NCBI RefSeq assembly: GCF_900541605.1
Contig: NZ_UQKJ01000029.1
Span: 1-17,924 of the forward strand
Length of the DNA: 17,924 bases
Source of the DNA: an uncultured Dialister sp.
Lineage (GTDB): Bacteria; Bacillota; Negativicutes; Veillonellales; Dialisteraceae
Reading direction: 5' to 3'
Numbering within the stretch: the first letter of the stretch is position 1; every line of letters begins with the position of its first letter. Below are positions 1 to 6,935 of this stretch, piece by piece. The notes under the pieces are model-generated. The model was not told the DNA's origin. It searched no databases and saw nothing but the letters and a program-made list of their open reading frames with translations. A program made the translations under genes and the position numbers.

Positions 1-51
1 TGCATGAAAATACAAGAGTATAATCGAACAACGATTTAATCAGTGCTTCCC

Positions 52-75
52 TGGAAGCTCCATTCGTTCGCACGT
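52..75. repeat. Possible remnant of the right end of the palindromic intergenic repeat
   Basis: The segment resembles the right-hand end of the intergenic repeat family found elsewhere in the window: an arm ending in CCTGGAAGCTCC, followed by CGTTCGCACG. The right end of the copy at 2944-3130 has CGTTTGCACGC in the same place. No left half or core hairpin is visible upstream, so it would be a remnant. It overlaps the proposed -35 box of the next gene. The match is short and the call is tentative. Confidence 0.3.
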
Positions 76-96
76 ATACTCGGCTTATAGTATAAT
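67..96 (+). promoter_or_regulatory. Sigma-A type promoter of the nfeD-floA operon
   Basis: A perfect TATAAT at 91-96 is preceded, with an 18-bp spacer, by TTCGCA at 67-72, a partial match to TTGACA. It lies about 44 bp upstream of the start codon at 140 and is the only strong promoter signal before the four-gene run. A second TATAAT at 19-24 has no clear -35 box. Confidence 0.6.
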
Positions 97-139
97 GAAA
101 TCAGAGGTATACTTATTACCCAGGTAAAGGAGGTGCGGT

Positions 140-787
140 ATGGCGGAAATTCTGGCAAACCCGATGGTGGAAGCCCTGCTGGCGGCGATTATCCTTATTT
201 CCCTGGCTGCCGAGGTGAAGACGGCGGGATTTTCAGGAGGCGCCCTGGTGGCAGCCATAGCCGGTGCTATCCTGATTGGCGCCCGATGGGGGGACGGTTC
301 ACCTTCTGTGATGGAGTTCATCCTGTTCTTTTCCGGTATGGCCCTCATTATTATGGATATCCTGTTCCTCTTTTCCGGAGCCGCTGCGGTGATTGGCCTT
401 GTGGCGGTGATGACGGGGCTCTTCTTTACCTTTGGCGGCGGCGTCACGGCCCTTTATATCCTGGCGGCTGCAGTGATCCTTTCGGCTGTCGGCTTTTATT
501 TCATCGCCGGCCATCTGTCCCAGAGCCGGCTGTGGCGAAAGCTCACCCTCCATACGGAGCTGAAGGGGAAGGCCGGATTCCATTCTTCCTCTTCCGACTA
601 CAGAAGCTTCGTGGGGAAAGAGGGGGATGCCCTTTCCACCCTCCGTCCTTCGGGAAAGGTGAAAATCGGGGACTCCGTACTCGATGCGGTCTCCGATGGC
701 GGGTTTATTGAACAGGGGCGGCCTGTAAAGGTTACGGCGGCCCGGTCCAGTTATATCATCGTCCGGGAAATCCCGGGAAACCGCTGA
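140..787 (+). CDS. NfeD-like membrane protein
   Basis: This is a 215-residue membrane protein of the NfeD family. NfeD proteins partner with flotillin/SPFH proteins in membrane microdomains; their biochemical role is not settled. The N-terminal ~125 residues hold four to five hydrophobic segments (about 9-30, 33-50, 57-77, 79-98 and 100-122). The soluble C-terminal ~60 residues (about 150-211, with the stretches KVKIGDSVLDAVSDGG and GRPVKVTA) match the NfeD OB-fold domain. There is no N-terminal ClpP-like serine protease domain, so it is the short form. The ATG at 140 follows a near-perfect Shine-Dalgarno, AAAGGAGGT at 126-134. floA follows after 61 bp, which is the usual pairing. The first ~46 nt of the transcript show no riboswitch-like structure. 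Confidence 0.85.
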   Translation: MAEILANPMVEALLAAIILISLAAEVKTAGFSGGALVAAIAGAILIGARWGDGSPSVMEFILFFSGMALIIMDILFLFSGAAAVIGLVAVMTGLFFTFGGGVTALYILAAAVILSAVGFYFIAGHLSQSRLWRKLTLHTELKGKAGFHSSSSDYRSFVGKEGDALSTLRPSGKVKIGDSVLDAVSDGGFIEQGRPVKVTAARSSYIIVREIPGNR

Positions 788-848
788 GGGCTGGATTTTT
801 ATTACTATGTAGAGCCGGACTTTCTCTGTCCGGCGTCAGGAGGTATGT

Positions 849-1829
849 ATGGAAATTCTGTTTTTTCCGGTGATGGTATTTTTTATCGCCGTTGTTGCAA
901 TCTCGGTACTCCTGCACTTTGTGCCTGTGGGCCTCTGGATTTCTGCCCTGGCGGCGGGGGTCAATATTTCTCTCTTCAATCTCGTGGGCATGCGGATCCG
1001 CCGGGTAGAACCGAGGATGATTGTGCTGCCCCTGATCAAAGGGACGAAGGCGGGGCTGGCGCTGAACGTGAACCAGCTGGAAGCCCACTACCTGGCAGGG
1101 GGCAATGTGGATAATGTGGTGGATGCCCTTATTGCGGCCCACCGTGCCCAGATTTCCCTGTCCTTTGAACAGGCGGCAGCCATCGACCTGGCCGGCAGGA
1201 ACGTGCTGGAAGCGGTGCAGATGAGCGTCAATCCGAAGGTCATCGAGACCCCCACCATTTCAGCGGTGGCGAAGAACGGCATTGAGCTGAAGGTCCGGGC
1301 CCGGGTGACGGTGCGCGCCAATATTGACCGCCTCGTAGGCGGCGCCGGCGAAGCTACCATCATTGCCCGGGTAGGGGAAGGCATCGTCACCACCGTAGGC
1401 TCCTCTGAGAGCCATACGGATGTCCTGGAAAATCCGGACCACATTTCCCGGACTGTCCTCGGCAAGGGCCTCGATTCCGGTACGGCCTTTGAAATCCTTT
1501 CCATCGATATCGCCGATGTGGATGTGGGCAGGAATATCGGTGCCCAGCTGCAGACGGACCAGGCGGAAGCGGATAAGCAGATCGCCCAGGCCCGGGCTGA
1601 AGAAAGAAGGGCCATGGCTGTGGCGAAGGAGCAGGAAATGAAGGCCTATACCCAGGAAATGAAGGCAAAGGTCATCGAAGCCCAGGCGGAAGTGCCCCAC
1701 GCCCTGGCGGAAGCCCTGCGGAGCGGCCATATGGGGGTCATGGACTATTACAACCTGAAGAACATTGCCGCCGATACGGAAATGAGAGAAAACATCGCCG
1801 GCACCGGAGAAGGACACAAGGATAAATAA
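849..1829 (+). CDS. floA: Flotillin-like protein FloA (SPFH family)
   Basis: FloA is a bacterial flotillin that scaffolds functional membrane microdomains and affects membrane fluidity and the assembly of membrane complexes. The 326-residue length fits the family (UPF0365, B. subtilis YqfA/FloA). Residues 3-46 form a hydrophobic membrane hairpin. The SPFH region follows, with family-typical stretches such as [20 protein letters not shown] and [16 protein letters not shown]. Residues ~225-290 are rich in Ala, Glu and Gln, as in the flotillin coiled coil that drives oligomerisation. The ATG at 849 is preferred because CAGGAGGT (837-844) is well placed; an ATG at 845 lies in another frame and overlaps no useful ribosome-binding spacing. 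It is the second gene of the operon, after the NfeD gene and 10 bp before the next gene. Confidence 0.95.
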   Translation: MEILFFPVMVFFIAVVAISVLLHFVPVGLWISALAAGVNISLFNLVGMRIRRVEPRMIVLPLIKGTKAGLALNVNQLEAHYLAGGNVDNVVDALIAAHRAQISLSFEQAAAIDLAGRNVLEAVQMSVNPKVIETPTISAVAKNGIELKVRARVTVRANIDRLVGGAGEATIIARVGEGIVTTVGSSESHTDVLENPDHISRTVLGKGLDSGTAFEILSIDIADVDVGRNIGAQLQTDQAEADKQIAQARAEERRAMAVAKEQEMKAYTQEMKAKVIEAQAEVPHALAEALRSGHMGVMDYYNLKNIAADTEMRENIAGTGEGHKDK

Positions 1830-1839
1830 GGAGGCTGCC

Positions 1840-2337
1840 ATGGCGGAACCATCGAATCCCGGCGGCTATGATTATAAGAAGCTGCGCCAGCGGATACTGA
1901 AATCCTGGGGGCAGAAAGGGACCGCTGAAAGTCCGAAACCATCGGAACCTCCGGCGGAAATAAGCCGGCCTGAAGCACCGGAAAAACCGGCGCCTGTGGC
2001 AGCGCCTGCCCCAGATGCATCGGGTAAACAGGAATCTTCTGCAAAATCCTTTAATTGTGAACAGAAATCTGTTAAAATAAAGACAAGAACCGTGAAGCCC
2101 GACTTAAAGAAGCTCCATCCATCTGCAGTTATTGTGGCAGATGAAAAGGAGGCCAGAGCAAAAGAGCTGTCCGGAGAGGCGGATCGGAATTACGGGGGGA
2201 GTATGTTAGAGGAAACCGGCGGGGTCAGTGAAAACCGGCTTCCATTCCCTGATACAAGGGCTGCGAGACAATGGGTTCTTTACGATGCGGTTTTTGGACC
2301 GCCAAGAAGTAAAAGGCCCTGGAAACCGTTGAGATAG
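1840..2337 (+). CDS. Unrecognised proline-rich small protein in the floA operon
   Basis: I do not recognise a family for this 165-residue protein. It starts 10 bp after floA with a good Shine-Dalgarno (TAAGGAGG), so it is almost certainly cotranslated. There is no signal peptide or membrane segment, and it should be cytoplasmic. Three parts are visible: a basic N-terminal stretch (residues ~9-27, including DYKKLRQRILKSWGQK); a disordered Pro/Ala/Glu-rich linker (~28-70); and a C-terminal block (~133-165) with RAARQWVLYDAVFGPPRSK, which looks like a short conserved binding motif. The part between 2041 and 2090 is clearly more AT-rich than the rest and contains a promoter-like pair. Its position suggests a FloA/NfeD accessory role; that is inference only. 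Confidence 0.75.
   Translation: MAEPSNPGGYDYKKLRQRILKSWGQKGTAESPKPSEPPAEISRPEAPEKPAPVAAPAPDASGKQESSAKSFNCEQKSVKIKTRTVKPDLKKLHPSAVIVADEKEARAKELSGEADRNYGGSMLEETGGVSENRLPFPDTRAARQWVLYDAVFGPPRSKRPWKPLR
2050..2078 (+). promoter_or_regulatory. Possible internal promoter inside the proline-rich gene
   Basis: TTTAAT (2050-2055) and TAAAAT (2073-2078) are separated by 17 bp in a locally AT-rich stretch of an otherwise GC-rich gene. Such a site could add transcription of the downstream membrane-protein gene. The -35 match is weak, and the AT-rich patch may simply encode a Lys/Asn/Phe stretch. Confidence 0.25.
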
Positions 2338-2409
2338 CTCCGGTTATTTCCGGAAGGGTCCCGGCGTTTCCCCAAAGCTCCGTTTAATGAAAAGGACGGC
2401 TGGATTTTA

Positions 2410-2895
2410 TTGGATACCTATAAAGAAGAACTGTATGGAAAGATATTGTGGACCTGTTATCGTTCCAAGGCCTATATCTTTCTCCTGTCACTGGTTTATG
2501 TGATAGCCTCGGCGGCTGCCATTATTTTTGCCATTACCCATAATATGAATCATGGCATCATATTCTATGTGCTGGCAGCGCTGGTGGTGCTCATATCCCT
2601 GTGGCGGATCAACCGGGTTCATTACCCGGTGGCCCTGATCTGCGAAAAAAAGCTTCTCGTGGCCATTCCCTGGTCTTTCCTGAATTCGGATTATTACATT
2701 TCCCTGAAAGCCCGGTATATGCCAGTGGATTACAAAGAAGTGGCCGGCGTCTCCGATGGATGGAACCGAATTTATATCGGTGCCCCCGTAGTAGGCGGTA
2801 TGGTAGCCCTGCCGGTGCAGCTGGCTTTCGTATCGTTAGGGGACAAGCTTTACTTCCGGAACTGGGTGGAACAGAAACAGGGCGAGAGCCTGTAA
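2410..2895 (+). CDS. Two-helix membrane protein of unknown function
   Basis: This is a 161-residue protein with two clear transmembrane segments (about residues 21-42 and 49-66). They are followed by a ~95-residue soluble C-terminal domain rich in aromatic and beta-prone residues, with pieces such as YKEVAGVSDGWNRIYIG. The layout resembles small bacterial proteins with a membrane hairpin plus a PH-like cytoplasmic domain, but I cannot assign it with confidence. The start is a TTG at 2410; no in-frame ATG exists before residue 46, which lies beyond the first helix. The nearest Shine-Dalgarno, AAAAGGA (2390-2395), is a little far at 14 nt, so the start is less certain than the frame. It lies 72 bp after the previous gene and ends the floA transcription unit at a strong terminator. 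Confidence 0.7.
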   Translation: MDTYKEELYGKILWTCYRSKAYIFLLSLVYVIASAAAIIFAITHNMNHGIIFYVLAALVVLISLWRINRVHYPVALICEKKLLVAIPWSFLNSDYYISLKARYMPVDYKEVAGVSDGWNRIYIGAPVVGGMVALPVQLAFVSLGDKLYFRNWVEQKQGESL

Positions 2896-2910
2896 TTGAA
2901 TGGAACAGAA

Positions 2911-2940
2911 AAAGGCATACCTCATGGTGTGCCTTTTTTA
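2911..2940 (+). terminator. Rho-independent terminator of the nfeD-floA unit
   Basis: An 11-bp stem pairs AAAGGCATACC (2911-2921) with GGTGTGCCTTT (2926-2936), with one T-G wobble, around the loop TCAT. It runs into six T residues (2934-2939). It starts 16 bp after the stop codon at 2895. Confidence 0.9.
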
Positions 2941-2943
2941 TGT

Positions 2944-3130
2944 GGCTAAGTTCGCGTGCGTTCGAGTGGGGGCTTCCAGCTGTTAACTATTAGCTTTCAG
3001 GAAAACTGGATAGCCTACGGCATGACTGACAACCGGTTCGAATGGTTGGAGTGCCGCAGGCTGTTGAGTTTTCCTGGCTGCTAACAGCTAAAAGCTAAAA
3101 GCCCCCAGCCGTTTGCACGCAAGCTTAGCC
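2944..3130. repeat. Long imperfect palindromic intergenic repeat, copy A (full)
   Basis: This 187-bp element folds on itself along its whole length. The ends pair GGCTAAG (2944-2950) with CTTAGCC (3124-3130). Further in, GGGGGCTT (2968-2975) pairs with AAGCCCCC (3099-3106), and AGGAAAACT (2999-3007) pairs perfectly with AGTTTTCCT (3067-3075). The core pairs GCCTACGGCAT (3013-3023) with GTGCCGCAGGC (3051-3061), and the tip pairs CAACC with GGTTG. The arms contain 7-bp AGCTNNN units. It has no coding content and lies between a terminator and the next gene. Copies B, C and D share its core or arms. Confidence 0.85.
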
Positions 3131-3171
3131 ATATCATCCCTCAGAGTTCAACTCTTTTTTCTGACAGGTAA

Positions 3172-3200
3172 TTTACTTTCTGTCCTTTCTATGGTACCAT
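3172..3200 (+). promoter_or_regulatory. Weak candidate promoter of the PC4-like gene
   Basis: TTTACT (3172-3177) and TACCAT (3195-3200) are 17 bp apart and sit 38 bp before the start codon, downstream of repeat copy A. Both hexamers match the consensus only partly. Confidence 0.3.
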
Positions 3201-3237
3201 GAATGCATGTTCATTAATCTATGAGGTGATTATAAAA

Positions 3238-3471
3238 ATGGCAGCAAAAATTACGTATACAATCCAAGAAGAATTAGGAGACCTCTCGGAAGCCTCCAAT
3301 GGCTGGAAGAAACAGCTTACCTATACGAGCTGGAATAACAGGGGAGAAAATTTCGACCTCCGGTCCTGGAATCCGGACCATACGGCCATGACAAAGGGTC
3401 TTACCCTGACGAAAGAGGAAATCCTCAAGCTGAAAGATATTCTGAATAACATTGACTTTGATAAATATTGA
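3238..3471 (+). CDS. PC4/YdbC-family single-stranded DNA-binding protein
   Basis: This 77-residue protein resembles the YdbC group of the PC4 (transcriptional coactivator p15) family. These are small homodimeric proteins that bind single-stranded nucleic acid on a curved beta-sheet; the bacterial role is poorly defined. The family-like pattern is visible: SNGWKKQLTYTSWN, then a Arg-Ser-Trp-Asn-Pro-Asp-His stretch, then KGLTLTKEEILKLKDIL as the C-terminal helix. The frame extends upstream to 3199, but the ATG at 3238 is chosen because GAGGTGAT (3223-3230) lies 7 nt before it and the extra 13 residues are not family-like. It is a one-gene unit with its own terminator. Confidence 0.8.
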   Translation: MAAKITYTIQEELGDLSEASNGWKKQLTYTSWNNRGENFDLRSWNPDHTAMTKGLTLTKEEILKLKDILNNIDFDKY

Positions 3472-3495
3472 TTTTCTCCGCTTCCTGTAATTGTG

Positions 3496-3522
3496 AAGGC
3501 TCTCCTCCGGGAGAGCCTTTTG
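3496..3522 (+). terminator. Rho-independent terminator after the PC4-like gene
   Basis: A perfect 10-bp stem, AAGGCTCTCC (3496-3505) with GGAGAGCCTT (3510-3519), closes the loop TCCG and ends in TTTT (3518-3521), 24 bp after the stop codon. Confidence 0.88.
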
Positions 3523-3609
3523 GCATATCAGAAACATTTAGGTATACCGACTGTTTAAAAGCGGACAGGCTTTCCCTGGGTTTCTATTTGATTTCAAAGG
3601 AGAAATATA

Positions 3610-4854
3610 ATGACATTTTTGTTTGTAGGTCCACGGGGAGAACGGACGAAGAAGGCTTTCCTTGCGGGATCCGTGGGGCTGTTTGTGAATTTCCTGCTGG
3701 GCTTCTTTAAAATACTGGCAGGCTGGCAGAGCGGCTTTCTCTCTGTCGTAGGCGATGGCTTCAATAACATCACCGACATGGGCTCTGTCATTCTTCTGAT
3801 GATGACATTTTATTATGCCGCCAAGCCGTCGGATAAGGAGCATCCCTTTGGTCACGGCCGCCTGGAATATATCAACTCCACTGTCATGGCGGCGGTGATC
3901 CTGTATGTAGGCATCACGCTCCTGGTACAGTCGGTGCAGAAAATCCTTCATCCAGAAGACACAACGTTCACTCCCTTCGTGGCGGTGATTCTTATGGTGG
4001 GCCTTGTGGGGAAGCTGTTCCTTGCCTGGTGGTACAAGAGGGCCGGGAAAAGGCTGAATTCCCATGCCTTCGATGCGTACAGCGCCGATTCCCTGTCCGA
4101 CATGCTGTCCACCTCCGGCGTCCTTGTGGCTACGCTGGTGGAATATTTCTTTGGGGTCCATATCGATGGTTACGTGGGAACCATTATGGCCCTTTTCATC
4201 CTGTGGACGGGCTACGGCATCATGAAGAATGCCGTCAATTCCATCCTCGGTGCTACGCCGGATGTGGAAGTGTACAAAAAAATCCGGGAATGCATCCTGT
4301 CCTGCCCCGGAGTTTATGGGGTCCATGATCTCATCGTCCATGATTACGGGCCGGAAAACCATTTCTGTACTGCCCATGTGGAACTGGACAGCAGCCTGGA
4401 CCTCGTAGAAAGCCATGAACTGGCGGAAAACGTGATGACCACGCTTCGGGAAAAGCTGAACGTCCAGGCTACCATCCATGCGGATCCCAAGGCCGTTTCC
4501 AATCCCCGGGAAGAGGGGTACCGGCGGGATCTGGAGTCCGCCATTTACCGGTCAAAGCTCCCTCTGTCCTACCATGATTTCTTCGTGGAAGAACGGGATG
4601 GGGAAATCCATCTGTCCTTTGAGCTCGCCCTTACCGGTCCCTGCCGTTTGAGCGATAAGGAAATCTATGATAAAATCTGTGAATGTCTGCAGGAAATCAA
4701 CCCCGCCTTCACCGTGGAAACCATGGTGGACCGCAATTTCATCAGCGGCAGGGTCTATGGCGCCGATAAAGAAGAGGTTCTCCAGATTGCGAACCTGGAA
4801 AAGAACCACCGGATTGTGCGGGATAAGCGGGATCGGTCGGAGAAGAAAGAATGA
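3610..4854 (+). CDS. Cation diffusion facilitator family metal transporter
   Basis: This is a 414-residue CDF transporter, a proton-coupled exporter of divalent metal ions in the cytoplasmic membrane. Six hydrophobic segments occupy about residues 15-215. The family signature GDGFNNITD (residues 48-56) lies in TM2, HPFGHGR (78-84) follows, and ADSLSD (159-164) lies in TM5. The likely metal residues are N52 and D56 in TM2 and D160 and D164 in TM5. The cytoplasmic ferredoxin-like domain (about 215-295) contains HDLIVHDYG and AHVELD. A further ~110-residue tail (about 300-414) is longer than in minimal CDFs such as YiiP (about 300 residues). The ATG follows AAAGGAGA (3596-3603). It appears to be a single-gene unit; I see no dedicated T-tailed terminator before repeat copy B. 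The metal cannot be assigned. Confidence 0.9.
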   Translation: MTFLFVGPRGERTKKAFLAGSVGLFVNFLLGFFKILAGWQSGFLSVVGDGFNNITDMGSVILLMMTFYYAAKPSDKEHPFGHGRLEYINSTVMAAVILYVGITLLVQSVQKILHPEDTTFTPFVAVILMVGLVGKLFLAWWYKRAGKRLNSHAFDAYSADSLSDMLSTSGVLVATLVEYFFGVHIDGYVGTIMALFILWTGYGIMKNAVNSILGATPDVEVYKKIRECILSCPGVYGVHDLIVHDYGPENHFCTAHVELDSSLDLVESHELAENVMTTLREKLNVQATIHADPKAVSNPREEGYRRDLESAIYRSKLPLSYHDFFVEERDGEIHLSFELALTGPCRLSDKEIYDKICECLQEINPAFTVETMVDRNFISGRVYGADKEEVLQIANLEKNHRIVRDKRDRSEKKE

Positions 4855-4869
4855 CATTGAGAGGCCGTT

Positions 4870-5020
4870 GGCTGAGTGCACGTGCAAACGGGTGGGGGCT
4901 TTTAGCTGCCAGGGAAGCTGGCCAGCCTACGGCATGACAGACTGTCATTTGAACGGTTGAGGTGCCGCAGGCAGTTGAGCTCTCCTGGAAGCCAGAAGCT
5001 CCGCTCCAAATGGTTCCAAC
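4870..5020. repeat. Long imperfect palindromic intergenic repeat, copy B
   Basis: This copy starts 16 bp after the CDF stop codon. It keeps GGCTGAG at the left end, GTGGGGGCTTTTAGCTG in the left arm and AGGGAAGCT (4911-4919) facing AGCTCTCCT (4978-4986). The core is GCCTACGGCAT (4925-4935) with GTGCCGCAGGC (4962-4972). The right arm is eroded (GGAAGCCAGAAGCTCCGCTCC), so the outer stem is imperfect and the right boundary is approximate. The hairpin is the only structure that could stop transcription from the CDF gene, but it lacks a T-tract. Confidence 0.75.
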
Positions 5021-5238
5021 CGTAAGAATGCTGCAGCCCCTGGACATGAATCTTCGTCCTTCATATCGCAATTCTTCCAATTTCCCGCATAAATACAGGA
5101 AATTTCTCTTAAAATGTGGTAAAATGTAAAGGAAAATAGCGTAATAAAAGAGACATGGACTAAGAGAAATGAATGATAAGACTGGCTTGCCGAAAGGTCA
5201 GTCGATACTTATGTATGGGAATCAAAGGGAGTGCAGGC
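5021..5238. other. Intergenic leader region before the NlpC/P60 gene
   Basis: This AT-rich stretch precedes the hydrolase gene. TAAAAT occurs at 5110-5115 and 5120-5125, so a promoter probably lies here, but neither has a convincing -35 box at 16-18 bp. I see no terminator, riboswitch fold or coding sequence. Confidence 0.4.
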
Positions 5239-5979
5239 ATGAAAAAGAAAGTCATCGTTTTGCTTCTCACAGGCATTTTTGCCCTGGGAACAGCACAGAT
5301 ATCTATGGCCGATTACACCATCGGCTCTAAGGGAACGGAAGTCAGGAACCTGCAGAAACGGCTGAATGTATATGGATTCAAAGTAAAGGCGGACGGCAAT
5401 TACAACTGGGCCACGTCAAAGGCAGTGAAGCAGTTCCAGAAGAGAAAGCACCTGGCAGTGGACGGTATCGTTGGTCCTATGACCTACAAGGCGCTCATGG
5501 GGAAAGCCATGGTCCGGCCGGCAGCTCCAGCGAAGTCTTCTTCCTACCATGGAGGTTTATCCCTCGGCATCGATGACAGCCGGGTGGAATGGCATAAGGC
5601 GGGACCCATGAGTGATACGGTCCGTGCCATTACGGCGGAGGCCCAGAAATACGTTGGCGTGCCTTATGTATTTGGCGGCACCACGCCCCGGGGCTTTGAC
5701 TGCTCCGGCTTTATCCAGTACGTATTCAACCGGAAGGGCATCACCCTTCCCCGGGGAGCCGATGAACAGTATCTTTCCGGACGTAAGGTATCCGTGAACG
5801 CATTGGAACCGGGAGACCTGGTATTTTTCCAGACCTACGACGAAGGGGTATCCCATTCCGGGCTGTACCTGGGGGATGGTTATTTCATCAGCGCCACCAG
5901 CAGCCGCGGCGTAGCAGTGGCAACCCTGAAAAACGGATACTGGCATGACCGCTACATCGGGGCTAACCGGGTATTATAA
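5239..5979 (+). CDS. Secreted NlpC/P60 peptidoglycan hydrolase with PG-binding domain
   Basis: This is a 246-residue exported cell-wall hydrolase; family members usually cut the gamma-D-glutamyl-diamino acid bond of stem peptides. Residues 1-24 form a signal peptide (MKKK, a hydrophobic core, and likely cleavage after SMA24). Residues ~28-88 are a peptidoglycan-binding_1 domain (GTEVRNLQKRL, AVKQFQKRKHLAVDGIVGP). A linker precedes the NlpC/P60 domain (about 130-246), with catalytic C155 in FDCSGF and H206 in VSHSGLYLGDGYF. The third, polar position appears to be S218 rather than His or Asn. The ATG at 5239 is chosen over an upstream in-frame ATG at 5173 because it directly begins the signal peptide and has AAAGGGA (5224-5230) 8 nt before it. 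It is a single-gene unit. Confidence 0.93.
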   Translation: MKKKVIVLLLTGIFALGTAQISMADYTIGSKGTEVRNLQKRLNVYGFKVKADGNYNWATSKAVKQFQKRKHLAVDGIVGPMTYKALMGKAMVRPAAPAKSSSYHGGLSLGIDDSRVEWHKAGPMSDTVRAITAEAQKYVGVPYVFGGTTPRGFDCSGFIQYVFNRKGITLPRGADEQYLSGRKVSVNALEPGDLVFFQTYDEGVSHSGLYLGDGYFISATSSRGVAVATLKNGYWHDRYIGANRVL

Positions 5980-6000
5980 AACTAAATGTGCAAGTGTTGG

Positions 6001-6043
6001 GGAAGCACTGGAAAATCGGTTTTGCCGGTTGTTCAGCGCTTCC
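6001..6043 (+). terminator. Hairpin after the NlpC/P60 gene, possible weak terminator
   Basis: GGAAGCACTG (6001-6010) can pair with CAGCGCTTCC (6034-6043) apart from one mismatch, with inner AATCGG and GCCGGTT pairing. It starts 21 bp after the stop codon. There is no T-tract, so termination would be inefficient or need a factor. Confidence 0.4.
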
Positions 6044-6056
6044 TTATGTATGTATC

Positions 6057-6117
6057 GGGCTGTAAAGAAACAGAAGGGGGAATGTTCTCCCATTTCCATA
6101 CAGCCCCTTTCCCTTTT
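6057..6117 (+). terminator. Hairpin before the nitrilase-family gene, terminator or leader structure
   Basis: GGGCTGTA (6057-6064) pairs perfectly with TACAGCCC (6099-6106), and an inner GGGGGA/TCTCCC stem is also possible. It is followed by the pyrimidine-rich CTTTCCCTTTT. It ends 15 bp before the next start codon. It may therefore be the terminator of the upstream gene or a structure in the leader of the downstream one. Confidence 0.45.
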
Positions 6118-6131
6118 AAGGAAGTGATCAA

Positions 6132-6911
6132 GTGAGAATCGGTATGCTGCAGATGGATGTGGCGGAGGGCGACAAGGAAAGAAATATCAACCACGCCTTC
6201 CAGCTTCTGGAGGAGGCAGCGTCCCAGGCGGACGTGCTGGTGATGCCGGAACTTTGGACCATCGGCTATAATTTTCATGATTTCAAAAATCGGGTGACCC
6301 GGATGAATGATGGCCTTTTGGACAGACTTTCTTCCTTTGCCGCTTTTCATCACGTCACTCTGGCTGCCGGCACGCTCCCCATTGAAAAGGATGGCATCGT
6401 TAAAAATATGGGCATCATCTTTGCCCCCAACGGCCATATTCAGGCCCATTACAGCAAGCGCCATCTTTTCTATGGCTACCTGGAAGCGGAGCTCATGGTG
6501 CCCGGAGAGCATCTCATGACCACATCCATCCACGGCGTAAAGACGGGCATGGCGGTGTGCTATGAATTTTATTTTCCCAAGATGTGGAGAAAAATGGCAA
6601 AAGCCGGCACCACTCTCGTGCTGGCCCCCGCTTCCTGGCCGAAGGTCCATCTTTCCCAGTGGGATGTGCTCACCAGGGCCCGGGCCATTGAGAACGGCAT
6701 GTGTATCTGCGCCGTAAACATGGCCGGCACCTATCATGGGGTCCAGCTGGGAGGTCATTCCCGTTTCATCGATCCCGTAGGCCATGTGGAGGTGGAAGGG
6801 GACCTGTCGGAGCATATTTATTACGCCGATTATGATGAACAGAAATATAAGGACCTGGGCAAGCAGCTGGCGGTGATCCGGCTGGAAAAGGAAATCGGCC
6901 AGCCGAGATAG
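6132..6911 (+). CDS. Nitrilase-superfamily carbon-nitrogen hydrolase
   Basis: This is a 259-residue cytoplasmic carbon-nitrogen hydrolase. The Glu-Lys-Cys triad is plain: E40 in VLVMPELWTIGY, K109 in AHYSKRHLF and C143 in MAVCYEFYFPKMWR. The length and the VPGEH and LAPASWP blocks resemble the NIT2/omega-amidase-like branch, which deamidates 2-oxoacid amides such as 2-oxoglutaramate. Substrate assignment from sequence is unsafe in this superfamily; the Tyr after CYEF, where many members have Arg (CYDLRFPE), may alter specificity. The start is GTG at 6132, with AAGGAAG (6118-6124) 7 nt upstream. It lies alone between hairpins and the heptad repeat before alaS. Confidence 0.88.
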   Translation: MRIGMLQMDVAEGDKERNINHAFQLLEEAASQADVLVMPELWTIGYNFHDFKNRVTRMNDGLLDRLSSFAAFHHVTLAAGTLPIEKDGIVKNMGIIFAPNGHIQAHYSKRHLFYGYLEAELMVPGEHLMTTSIHGVKTGMAVCYEFYFPKMWRKMAKAGTTLVLAPASWPKVHLSQWDVLTRARAIENGMCICAVNMAGTYHGVQLGGHSRFIDPVGHVEVEGDLSEHIYYADYDEQKYKDLGKQLAVIRLEKEIGQPR

Positions 6912-6935
6912 GAGTCTATTGGGGAGCATACGATT

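Noticed and set aside
133..711. Open frame overlapping the NfeD gene in another frame
   Set aside because: Its translation is Gly/Arg/Pro/Cys-rich without domain features, while the NfeD frame has the correct start signal and family pattern.
5173..5238. Upstream ATG start for the NlpC/P60 protein
   Set aside because: It has no good ribosome-binding site and would place 22 residues before a standard MKKK signal peptide.
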